DNA from: an uncultured Psychromonas sp.
GTDB taxonomy: Bacteria > Pseudomonadota > Gammaproteobacteria > Enterobacterales > Psychromonadaceae
Direction of reading: 5' to 3'
Assembly: GCF_947489755.1 (NCBI RefSeq)
Contig: NZ_CANLFB010000036.1
Span: 1 to 38,541, forward strand
DNA: 38,541 nt
The notes below the pieces were generated by a model. That model was not told the DNA's origin and searched no databases. It saw nothing but the letters and a program-made list of their open reading frames with translations. The position numbers and the translations under genes were made by a program. This document shows, in pieces, positions 1 through 7,412 of the stretch. Each line of letters opens with the position of its first letter. Within the stretch, counting starts at the first letter, position 1.

Positions 1-15
1 GTTTTTCATACAATG

Positions 16-63
16 AGAATTTCTCGTAAAAGAACGTAAAATCGTTCTTTTACGAGAAATTCT
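16..63. repeat. Perfect 21-bp inverted repeat, 6-nt loop
   Basis: The arms at 16-36 and 43-63 are exact reverse complements around the loop TAAAAT. This is much longer than a usual terminator stem, and no T-run follows on either strand. It directly abuts the attC-like palindrome at 67-125. It could be a structured RNA end, a protein-binding palindrome or part of a mobile unit. Confidence 0.85.
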
Positions 64-66
64 ACA

Positions 67-125
67 GCCTCAACGCCTTGCTCAGCGGAACGAGCGTAGC
101 GAGATTCCGATGCAGCAACTTGTTA
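67..125 (-). repeat. attC-like (59-base-element-like) imperfect palindrome
   Basis: Read on the minus strand this 59-nt unit starts TAACAAG and ends GCGTTGAGGC. Its inner arms, TTGCTGCATCGGAA and TTCCGCTGAGCAA, pair imperfectly with one extra G on one side. That matches the general plan of an integron attC site: conserved outer boxes, an imperfect inner stem with an extrahelical base, and a terminal loop. The outer boxes deviate from RYYYAAC/GTTRRRY (the right box GTTGAGG matches 6 of 7). No integrase gene is in the window. Another kind of extragenic palindrome remains possible. Confidence 0.42.
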
Positions 126-469
126 TGAAACTGCTCATTAAAAAATTGATAATAACAAAAGCCTGCGAAGAAAAGACAAACAACAAAATGAGATTTAAAC
201 AACGCCGATTAATAAAAAACAAACGTATTGAAACTAAGAAAAAATCACTTACTTCTGTGTTGTTTACACCCAATATAGCAGTGAACTAGAACTGGTTTTA
301 TCATTTCAAACAAACAGATAATAATCACAATTGCGAACAACTCGCTAACGGCTAAACCGATAATGTAACAATAACGAAACGCTTAAAACTGGCTAATAAA
401 ACCCAAAGTCAAAGGTAGGGGGGGGCTTTTTTGTTAAAAATAGCTTTGTTTTATATGCCTTTGGAGTCA

Positions 470-1390
470 TTACGCATCAATGAAAGCTTCTTGTAAGTTC
501 TTTGATAGGATATCCCAAACACTAGTAGAAGCTCGGCTTCGGTAGTTTCTTCCTAAGCAAACTAGGTTGATTGGTTGTCTATCAGGATGTTCCCAATCAG
601 TTAAAATGGGAACCAGCTGTTTATTTTCAATTTCATTTTTGATTAAAAACGGAAAGATCATAATAACGCCTAATCCGAGACATGCCATTTCTCTTAATGC
701 TCGACCATCATCTGTGGTGAGTTGATTCGTTATTTTAATCGTTTTTATATCGCCGTTAGCGTGTTTAAACGTCCAATGATCTTGTGCATATTTCTCATTT
801 TTAAAGACAAGTCCTCGATGCTCGTTTAATGACTCTGGATCTGTAGGCATGCCGTTTTTTTCTAAGTATTCTGGGCTTGCATACCAAGCAAAACGCTTAT
901 CAGCTATTTTTCTTGCTACTAAAGAGGAGTCAGGTAAGTGTCCAATTCGTATGGCAATGTCTACTTCTTGTTCAATTAAGTCTACATAGTGATCACTTAA
1001 ACAAAGATCAATAGATATGTTTGGGTAAAGGCCACGCAAAGTACTTATTATGGGAATAATATACTGTTGACCAATAATTGTCGTACAGCTTATTTTAATA
1101 GTCCCTGAGGGTGTTGACTCAAGTTTATCGATAACTCTCTGTGCATCTTCAACAAGCGTACTTAAAGACTCTGTAGCGGCTAATAAATCACGACCTGACT
1201 CAGTTAGATTCAGTTTTCGAGTACTTCTTTGAATAAGACGTTGACCAACCTTATCTTCTAATTGTTGAATCTTCTTACTTACCGAAGAACGTGGTAAGCC
1301 ATATTTTTTTGCTACAGCATGAAAGCTCCCTAATCGAGCAACGCTTTGAAACAAATATAAGTGAGAAAGGTGTCTGTGTAGATCGTTCAT
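470..1390 (-). CDS. LysR-family transcriptional regulator
   Basis: The product is a 306-aa LysR-type DNA-binding regulator of usual family length. The N-terminal winged helix-turn-helix covers about residues 8-66 (SVARLGSFHAVAKKYG, then SVSKKIQQLE), followed by a substrate-binding-like domain from about residue 90. It is divergent from the short-chain dehydrogenase gene at 1561, with 170 bp between the starts. That is the classic layout for a LysR regulator controlling its neighbour. The intergenic region contains a T-N11-A palindrome (1444-1460) suited to LysR binding. The sequence resembles the subgroup with short inducer domains that often sit next to oxidoreductases; the inducer cannot be told. 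No strong ribosome binding site precedes the ATG. Confidence 0.9.
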   Translation of the reverse strand: MNDLHRHLSHLYLFQSVARLGSFHAVAKKYGLPRSSVSKKIQQLEDKVGQRLIQRSTRKLNLTESGRDLLAATESLSTLVEDAQRVIDKLESTPSGTIKISCTTIIGQQYIIPIISTLRGLYPNISIDLCLSDHYVDLIEQEVDIAIRIGHLPDSSLVARKIADKRFAWYASPEYLEKNGMPTDPESLNEHRGLVFKNEKYAQDHWTFKHANGDIKTIKITNQLTTDDGRALREMACLGLGVIMIFPFLIKNEIENKQLVPILTDWEHPDRQPINLVCLGRNYRSRASTSVWDILSKNLQEAFIDA

Positions 1391-1443
1391 ATAAATTATC
1401 GTCCAAAGAACTGTGTTATTAATGCGAAATAGTAGAAGCTATT

Positions 1444-1460
1444 GTTTCTAAAATAGAAAC
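1444..1460. promoter_or_regulatory. Candidate LysR operator palindrome
   Basis: GTTTCT-AAAAT-AGAAAC is a perfect 6-5-6 inverted repeat containing a T-N11-A core. It sits between the divergent LysR and dehydrogenase genes. Partial arms CTATT and AATAG extend it outward. Binding by the adjacent LysR protein is inference from position and motif form. Confidence 0.5.
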
Positions 1461-1560
1461 TTAGTAATAGTGTTTTGGTGACTAATCAGAAACTATAGAA
1501 GGAGATAAGCTCGTTGTATACTTAATTTTTAACAAACTTAATTTTATTGGAGTAAATAGT

Positions 1561-2289
1561 ATGCAATCGAAAACAATTTTAATTACTGGTGCAACCTCAG
1601 GTATTGGATTAACCCTTACAGAGAAAAGTATTGAGGCAGGGTATAAGGTTATTGTCACTGGTAGAAACCAAGATAAGTTAGACCAGATCGCTAAAGATTT
1701 AGGGGTAAAGACCTATTTAGCAGACAGTTCCAATTTAACACAACTTGCTGCTTTAGGTAGGTCCTTAAAAAACGATGGGATTACTTTAGATGGTGTAGTG
1801 CTTAATGCAGGCGTTTTTTACCCTAAATCTTTTGCGGAAACTACTCCTGAAGATTTTGATGAAATGTTTGCAGTGAATAACAAAGGCCCGTTCTTTACAC
1901 TACAAGCTTTATTGCCGAGTTTGGATAATCCTGCGAGTGTTGTCTTTATTTCTAGTATAGGAGTGATTAAAGGTTTCCCTGGTGCCTCAACTTACTCTGC
2001 TAGTAAAGCTGCTTTTGAGGCAACTATTCGTGTTTTGAATATGGAATTAGCTGACAATGGCGTACGTGTTAATATCATTCGCCCTGGCATCACAGCTACT
2101 GATATCCACAACAAAGCAGGTATGACAGCGGAACAACAACAAGGAACATTTGATAGTTTGAAATCTACACCATTAGGTCGTGAGTTAAAACCAAATGATC
2201 ATGTGGGCGCTATTTTGTATTTACTAAGCGATGCTTCTTTGGCATTACGTAATACGGTTATTGATATTGAAGGCGGGTTTCTTCTTTAA
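1561..2289 (+). CDS. Short-chain dehydrogenase/reductase (SDR family)
   Basis: The product is a 242-aa classical SDR oxidoreductase, predicted cytoplasmic and NAD(P)-dependent. It has the cofactor motif TGATSGIG (residues 9-16), NAGV (82-85), a serine pair near 131-132, and the catalytic YxxxK as Y145-SAS-K149. The RPG turn after the active site (174-176) is also present. A GGAG ribosome binding site lies 8 nt before the ATG. The substrate cannot be read from sequence; relatives include 3-oxoacyl-ACP reductase-like enzymes and various alcohol dehydrogenases. The gene stands alone and is probably controlled by the divergent LysR regulator. Confidence 0.92.
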   Translation: MQSKTILITGATSGIGLTLTEKSIEAGYKVIVTGRNQDKLDQIAKDLGVKTYLADSSNLTQLAALGRSLKNDGITLDGVVLNAGVFYPKSFAETTPEDFDEMFAVNNKGPFFTLQALLPSLDNPASVVFISSIGVIKGFPGASTYSASKAAFEATIRVLNMELADNGVRVNIIRPGITATDIHNKAGMTAEQQQGTFDSLKSTPLGRELKPNDHVGAILYLLSDASLALRNTVIDIEGGFLL

Positions 2290-2516
2290 CATTGGCACTT
2301 GTGCAAACTAGGTAATGATAACTTTCTTAATTGAACCGAAAACTAGCGTTTTTAGACACTAGGTAAACTTAACTAGTGTCAGCGCGACTTGAGTTTGAAA
2401 CGGGAAAACAAGAATGCAAATAAACACCCAAAGTTAATTGAGAAACAGAAGACAAGATATTGTTTAACAAAGAATAATACGTAAAAGTAGGGGTGCCTTG
2501 TTAGTTAGTAATTAGG

Positions 2517-2541
2517 TATCTACTTTTGGTGGGCAGGTTCA
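2517..2541 (+). repeat. Degenerate copy of an IS3-type terminal sequence
   Basis: This 25-nt stretch matches the IS end at 2678-2702 at 19 of 25 positions and has the same orientation. It sits just before the transposase fragment. It is best read as the right end of a second, older, related element, or as a divergent internal copy. Confidence 0.45.
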
Positions 2542-2543
2542 GG

Positions 2544-2672
2544 CTTGAAGATGCCTATGCAAGTGTGTTTGAATACATAGAAGTGTTTTATACTCGAGTA
2601 AGAAGACATTCAGCCAATGAGTATAAGAGCCCAGCGGTATTTGAAGAAAACTATTATGCAAATTGTGCATAG
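2544..2672 (+). pseudogene. Remnant of IS3-family transposase (OrfB C-terminus)
   Basis: One frame reads about 42 codons to a TAG at 2670-2672. It encodes the end of an IS3-family DDE transposase: AYASVFEYIEVFYTRVRRHS, then NEYKSPAVFEENY. This matches the conserved Y-I-E-x-F-Y-x-R-x-R-R-H-S region followed by the SP-x-x-F/E motif near the C-terminus of OrfB. Everything upstream, including the DDE catalytic core and OrfA, is missing, so the element is dead. The IS end follows five bases after the stop. Confidence 0.8.
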
Positions 2673-2677
2673 AAAAT

Positions 2678-2702
2678 TGTCCACTTCTCGTGGGTAGGAT
2701 CA
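2678..2702 (+). mobile_element. Right terminal inverted repeat of the IS3-type remnant
   Basis: TGTCCACTTCTCGTGGGTAG followed by GATCA immediately follows the transposase stop, as the right end of an IS3-family element would. No matching left end (TGATCCTACCCACGAG) was found by eye in the window, so the element is truncated on its left. Confidence 0.65.
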
Positions 2703-2730
2703 GCATATAACAGCGTAATTAAGCAGAATC

Positions 2731-2759
2731 ATTCCGTATTTATGGTGGAAATACGGAAT
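2731..2759. repeat. Extragenic palindrome, copy 1
   Basis: Perfect 11-bp arms ATTCCGTATTT and AAATACGGAAT surround a 7-nt loop. The flanking AGAATC and the overall layout match the palindrome at 2864-2888, so this is one of two copies of the same element. Confidence 0.75.
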
Positions 2760-2863
2760 AGTTTATTTTGCTAAAATAACATCAACAATACGCTCATATA
2801 ACATTAAATCAATATCTTAGAATTAAATAGTCAAATGCTAGTCATGTAAATAGATAGAATCGT

Positions 2864-2912
2864 TCTGTATTTACGACGAAAATACAGATTACTACTAGAG
2901 TAATCTGTATTT
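2864..2912. repeat. Extragenic palindrome, copy 2, with alternative stems
   Basis: Arms 2864-2872 and 2880-2888 form a 9-bp stem with a 7-nt loop, as in copy 1. The right arm is also the left arm of a second, longer hairpin: 2880-2893 pairs perfectly over 14 bp with 2899-2912 around ACTAG. The two stems are mutually exclusive. No T-run follows. Confidence 0.7.
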
Positions 2913-2988
2913 AGGTTTTATTTCTGCTTTTAAGTTAATAATAAAACCTTACGCAATATGGCTACAACTCCCCCACCGTTGAGCTTTC

Positions 2989-3100
2989 CCAAACGATCAA
3001 TACCTTTCAGCAACAGCAAATAGGACGTTTGCTGTAAGTTCATTCAGCGCATGGACGCACTGTATGAACTGGTGCGTTAGGAAAGGTATTGATGGTTTGG
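2989..3100. repeat. Branched palindromic element (two hairpins inside a 20-bp stem)
   Basis: Outer arms 2989-3008 and 3081-3100 pair at 19 of 20 positions. Inside lie two hairpins: ACAGCAAA/TTTGCTGT (3013-3020/3028-3035) and GTTCAT/ATGAAC (3038-3043/3064-3069), the latter continued by an imperfect CAGCGC/GCACTG stem. The whole 112-nt unit folds like a small cloverleaf, which suggests a non-autonomous repeat or a structured RNA. Confidence 0.65.
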
Positions 3101-3132
3101 ATAAGAAAGCAATTCGGTGGCCAGTTTCTTTG

Positions 3133-3163
3133 CCCACTTTCTTTTCTGGTAAAAGAAAGTGGG
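3133..3163. repeat. 13-bp hairpin next to GTGGGTCGCC repeat
   Basis: CCCACTTTCTTTT (3133-3145) and AAAAGAAAGTGGG (3151-3163) are perfect arms around CTGGT. The following GTCGCCGACAGGGCGAAA stretch looks like an extragenic repeat of the kind that is widespread in marine gammaproteobacteria (from memory, not searched). Confidence 0.6.
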
Positions 3164-3308
3164 TCGCCGACAGGGCGAAAACACTGTTCATAAACATCAA
3201 ACTGACTGGACGAGCACAGACGAGCTAAACTCACTGTAAATACAATATTTAACAGTAAAAAGAAAACTGAATGAGCATAGACGAGCCCTAACAATAAAAG
3301 GGCAATAG

Positions 3309-6300
3309 CTATCCTTTTAGCTCCGTCAATTTCAAACGAACTCGTTTAGCAGACACTGGATAAGGCGTGCCTAGCTGCTGTGCAAACAATGACACGCGCA
3401 ACTCTTCCATCATCCAATACACTTCAGCTAACCCTTCATGCTCATTTTCATTACTCAATAACTGCTTACACAACGCGCGGTAACGTTCTTCAAGATCATG
3501 CAGTTCAATCGTATTTAATCGATCTTGGTTTGGATTCACTGGCAGCTTTTCTAAACGTTTTTGTAACGCTAACAAGTAACGTTTGATATCGTTAAGTTTT
3601 GCTTCGCCCACTTGGCAAACAAAACCGGGGAAAATCAAGCGTTCTAGCTGAGATTTTATGTCCCCTTTCGCGACCAACATACTTAAATCGGCTTTACCTT
3701 TAAGTTGTTTGTTAACCGCATGTGCAAGGGTTAATACTTCTTCTACTTGTTGGGTTATTTGTAATGTTTTATCCGCTAATTCGGCACGTACTTTTTCTTT
3801 CTGCGCTTCAAATTCAGGCGCTTCTTGTGGGTGAATCTCACCCGCTAAAATCGCATCAACCGAACAACTAATACAGTCATCGATTAAGTCTTTAATTTGT
3901 CCAAATGGATTGAAATATAATCCTAATTTCGCTTTGTTTGGCAGACTTTGTTGCAGATATTTAATCGGTGATGGCACGTTTAATAAGATTAAACGGCGCA
4001 CACCTGCTTGGTTAAAACGTTGTGCTTTGTCTTCGCTATCAAACAGCTCAATAGCAACACTTTTGTTTTTATCGACCAATGCTGGGTACGCTTTGACTTC
4101 GTAACCACCGTGATCTTTCTTGAAAGATTTAGGTAATTTACCAAAGTCCCATTCTATTAAGTCAGACTTTTCGATACCTTGCTTTGATACTTTAGATAAC
4201 GTTTGTTTAACTTCGCCTTTTAAATCGTGTTGCAGTAATTTTAAATCAGTCCCAACCGCGACACTCTTTTGTTTGTCATCAACTACATTAAACTTCATGC
4301 GTAGATGGGTTGGTAAAGCTGAAAGCTCCCATGAATTTTCAGGAATACGTACGCCTGTCATACGCAATAATTGCTTTTCAAAGGCTTCTAGCAAGCTTCC
4401 CTGTAAAGGCGCTAAGTTAGCCATTGCTGCTTCTGCATAATTGGGTGCAGGCACGAAGTTACGGCGAATAGGTTTCGGTAAGGTTTTAATTAAGGCAACC
4501 AATAACTCTTCACGTAATGCAGGAATTTGCCAATCAAACCCTTGCTCTGATATTTGGTTTAACAACGCTAATGGAATGTTAACGGTCACACCATCTTGTG
4601 CCGTACCGGGTTCAAAGGCGTAGTCTAGTTTTAAACGGAAATCACCTTGTTGCCATGAATCAGGATACGCATTGGCCGTGACTTTATCCGCATCATGCGC
4701 CATCACTTGATCACGTTGATAATTTAATAATTGCGGTTGTTGTTTTTTCTCTTTATTCCACCAGCTATCAAACTGCTTTGCACTGCATACATTTTGCGGC
4801 ACGATTTCATCGTAAAAAAGAAATAGGGTTTCATCGTCGACCAAAATATCGCGACGACGTGATTTATGCTCTAGCTCTTCAATATCGTTTAACAACGCTT
4901 GGTTATCTTTGAAGAATTGATGACGCGTTTCAAACTCACCTTCCACTAAGGCATGACGAATAAATAATTCACGACAAAGTATCGGGTCAATGTTTGTGTA
5001 AACCACTTTACGTTTGCTGACAATTGGAATGCCGTACAACATTTGTGTTTCAAAGGCGCCCACTACACCGGACTTTTTCTGCCAATGTGGTTCTGCATAA
5101 CTGCGCTTAATGAGGTGTTGTGCTTGCAGTTCAACCCATTCAGGTTTGATACGAGCGGCAACACGGGCAAACAGTTTTGAGGTTTCAACAAGCTCTGCAA
5201 ACATGCCCCATTTAGGTTGTTTTTTGAATAAACCAGAGCCTGGGAACATAAAGAACTTGCTGTTACGTGCACCTAAGTAGTCGCCGTCTTTATCTTTTAA
5301 ACCGATGTGCGATAACAGCCCTGCTAATAATGCTTGGTGTATCGCATCAAAGTTTGAAGGCTCACTGCTGACTTTAATATCTAATTCATCGGTCACTTGT
5401 TTGATTTGCGTATAAATATCCTGCCATTCACGTACACGCATATACGCTAAGAAATCTTTCTGACACATTTTACGGAACTGGCCGCTGGTGAGTTCTTGGC
5501 GTTGTTCATTAATGTAATTCCAGAGATTTACATAGGTAATAAAATCTGACTCTTTGTCTTGGAAACGGCGATGCTTTTCATCGGAAGCTTGTTGTTTATC
5601 CATTGGGCGTTCACGTGGGTCTTGAATGCTTAACGCCGCACTGATCACCATCACTTCATGCACACAGTTAAACTCTTTCGCCGCTAAGATCATACGCGCT
5701 AAACGCGGGTCAACTGGCAATTTAGCAAGTTGGCGACCTAAGGGTGTTAGCTTTTTACGTGGGTCTTTTTGTTTTAAATTAACTGCGCCTAGCTCTTCTA
5801 ATAAGCTCAAGCCATCTTTAATGTTTCTATCTTCTGGCGGCTCTACAAACGGGAATTTATTAAGCTCTCCTAAGCCAAGTGATAACATCTGTAAAATAAC
5901 AGACGATAAGTTAGTACGTAGAATTTCAGGATCAGTAAATTCAGGGCGACCATTAAAGTCTTCTTCGCTGAATAAACGAATACACACACCTTCGCTGACA
6001 CGTCCACAACGCCCCTTACGTTGATTAGCACTGGCTTGTGATATTGCTTCAATCGGTAAGCGTTGTACTTTGGTACGGTAGCTATAACGGCTGATACGCA
6101 CGGTACCCGTGTCAATAACGTATTTAATACCCGGAATCGTTAATGACGTTTCAGCCACGTTGGTCGCTAGCACTATGCGTTGGCCACGATGCCCTTGGAA
6201 AATTTTATTTTGCTCCGCCACACTCAAACGCGCAAATAACGGTAAGACTTCGGTATCGCGTAGTTTACGTTTGGTTAATGCGTCTGCGGTATCGCGGATT

Positions 6301-7196
6301 TCTCGTTCACCGTTCATGAAGATAAGAATGTCACCACGGCCTAAACGCTGAAGTTCATCCACCGCTTGGAAGATACCTTCAATTTGGTCGCCGTCGGCGG
6401 TGTCTTCTAACGGGCGATACAAGGTTTCAACAGGGAATGTACGGCCAGACACTTCAATAATGGGCGCCGCTTTGCCGCGCTTATCTGAAAAGTGTTGTGC
6501 AAAACGTTCTGGGTCAATGGTTGCTGAAGTGATGATCACTTTTAAATCAGGACGCTTTGGTAATAGGCGTTTTAAATAACCCATTAGGAAGTCGATATTT
6601 AAACTACGCTCATGCGCTTCATCAATAATGATGGTGTCATATTGACTTAAGAATCGATCATTCTGAATTTCCGCTAATAAGATACCGTCGGTCATCAATT
6701 TAATATAAGAGCGTTCACTGACTTTATCTGTGAATCGAACACGGTAACCAACGGTTTCACCAAGTTCTGAATCTAATTCTTCTGCAATACGGTTTGCTAC
6801 GGTTCTTGCCGCTAGACGACGAGGTTGTGTATGACCAATTAAACCCGATACTCCGCGACCTAACTCTAAACATATTTTAGGGATCTGCGTGGTTTTACCT
6901 GAGCCTGTTTCACCGGCAATAATCACGACTTGGTTTTCAGCAATGGCTTTGGCTATTTCGTCTTTTTTCTGGCTAACAGGCAGGTCTGGATAACTCACTT
7001 CAGGCAAGTTTTCTAAACGCTGTTGTCGCTTGTCCATCGACACTTGAATATCGATGGCAATTTTAGTCAAACTGGCTTCTACTTTTTCGGGTGTTTTAAG
7101 ATGAGCAAGATCGTCAATGCGGCACTTTAAGCGGAATTGATCTTTATATAACACGTCATTTAAATGGTCTTTTAAAGCAGAAGCAGAAATGGTCAA
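3309..7196 (-). CDS. hrpA: ATP-dependent RNA helicase HrpA (DEAH box)
   Basis: The 1295-aa product is close to the roughly 1300-aa length of HrpA, a cytoplasmic DEAH-box RNA helicase that in E. coli acts on mRNA and on stalled, collided ribosomes. Motif I GETGSGKTT is at residues 95-103, motif II DEAH at 192-195 and motif III SAT at 224-226. The RecA2 domain (LATNVAETSLTIPGIKYVID, then QRKGRCGR) follows, then the helicase-associated and OB-type regions and the long HrpA-specific C-terminal extension. It stands alone, 216 bp from the start of the ppx/ppk pair's downstream end. The 3' side borders the repeat-rich region and no clear terminator is visible. Confidence 0.97.
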   Translation of the reverse strand: MTISASALKDHLNDVLYKDQFRLKCRIDDLAHLKTPEKVEASLTKIAIDIQVSMDKRQQRLENLPEVSYPDLPVSQKKDEIAKAIAENQVVIIAGETGSGKTTQIPKICLELGRGVSGLIGHTQPRRLAARTVANRIAEELDSELGETVGYRVRFTDKVSERSYIKLMTDGILLAEIQNDRFLSQYDTIIIDEAHERSLNIDFLMGYLKRLLPKRPDLKVIITSATIDPERFAQHFSDKRGKAAPIIEVSGRTFPVETLYRPLEDTADGDQIEGIFQAVDELQRLGRGDILIFMNGEREIRDTADALTKRKLRDTEVLPLFARLSVAEQNKIFQGHRGQRIVLATNVAETSLTIPGIKYVIDTGTVRISRYSYRTKVQRLPIEAISQASANQRKGRCGRVSEGVCIRLFSEEDFNGRPEFTDPEILRTNLSSVILQMLSLGLGELNKFPFVEPPEDRNIKDGLSLLEELGAVNLKQKDPRKKLTPLGRQLAKLPVDPRLARMILAAKEFNCVHEVMVISAALSIQDPRERPMDKQQASDEKHRRFQDKESDFITYVNLWNYINEQRQELTSGQFRKMCQKDFLAYMRVREWQDIYTQIKQVTDELDIKVSSEPSNFDAIHQALLAGLLSHIGLKDKDGDYLGARNSKFFMFPGSGLFKKQPKWGMFAELVETSKLFARVAARIKPEWVELQAQHLIKRSYAEPHWQKKSGVVGAFETQMLYGIPIVSKRKVVYTNIDPILCRELFIRHALVEGEFETRHQFFKDNQALLNDIEELEHKSRRRDILVDDETLFLFYDEIVPQNVCSAKQFDSWWNKEKKQQPQLLNYQRDQVMAHDADKVTANAYPDSWQQGDFRLKLDYAFEPGTAQDGVTVNIPLALLNQISEQGFDWQIPALREELLVALIKTLPKPIRRNFVPAPNYAEAAMANLAPLQGSLLEAFEKQLLRMTGVRIPENSWELSALPTHLRMKFNVVDDKQKSVAVGTDLKLLQHDLKGEVKQTLSKVSKQGIEKSDLIEWDFGKLPKSFKKDHGGYEVKAYPALVDKNKSVAIELFDSEDKAQRFNQAGVRRLILLNVPSPIKYLQQSLPNKAKLGLYFNPFGQIKDLIDDCISCSVDAILAGEIHPQEAPEFEAQKEKVRAELADKTLQITQQVEEVLTLAHAVNKQLKGKADLSMLVAKGDIKSQLERLIFPGFVCQVGEAKLNDIKRYLLALQKRLEKLPVNPNQDRLNTIELHDLEERYRALCKQLLSNENEHEGLAEVYWMMEELRVSLFAQQLGTPYPVSAKRVRLKLTELKG

Positions 7197-7412
7197 AACA
7201 GATACCTAGCAGAAACAAAAAAGTGATCCTAGCAAGGCTCTTCTCAAAAGGATAGTCACAGTTATGTTTAGACTCTCTTTTTCTACTGAATAACCTTCGT
7301 TAGCAGCCTAGGCTGTAGATAGAGAGCCACCTATTTAGAATAGTAAGAGGTTAAAGTTTGTTTAGCGTTTATTAATAAGTGCCTTGCAGTCGCAAGCTAA
7401 GTCGTAGCGGAG

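Larger units (their letters stand above)
1..469. other. Intergenic stretch with palindromes, no convincing gene
   Basis: No supported gene lies here. The stretch holds a 21-bp perfect hairpin (16-63), an attC-like palindrome (67-125) and a run of eight G (418-425) just past the stop of the LysR gene. A 63-codon minus-strand frame (82-273) opens with TTG, lacks a ribosome binding site and ends inside the attC-like site, so it was not called. Confidence 0.6.
2290..3308. other. 1-kb gene-free region rich in mobile-element debris
   Basis: Between the dehydrogenase and the 3' end of hrpA there is no intact gene. In order it holds an 8-bp inverted repeat (2355-2380), two copies of an IS end (2517-2541, 2678-2702), a transposase C-terminal fragment (2544-2672), two related palindromes (2731-2759, 2864-2912), a branched palindrome (2989-3100), a 13-bp hairpin (3133-3163) and short GACGAGC repeats near 3208-3285. 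Small frames across 2997-3294 are translations of the palindromes. Confidence 0.75.

Noticed and set aside
82-273. 63-codon minus-strand open frame
   Set aside because: It opens with TTG, has no ribosome binding site and no recognisable protein. Its end inside the attC-like site is cassette-like, but that alone is too little.
2997-3294. Two overlapping minus-strand open frames of 67 and 84 codons
   Set aside because: They are translations of the branched palindrome and the adjacent hairpin repeat, in different frames, without ribosome binding sites.
7308-7320. CAGCCTAGGCTG palindrome as an operator
   Set aside because: A single 12-bp palindrome in the 3' gap between ppx and hrpA, with no repeat or partner to support a function.
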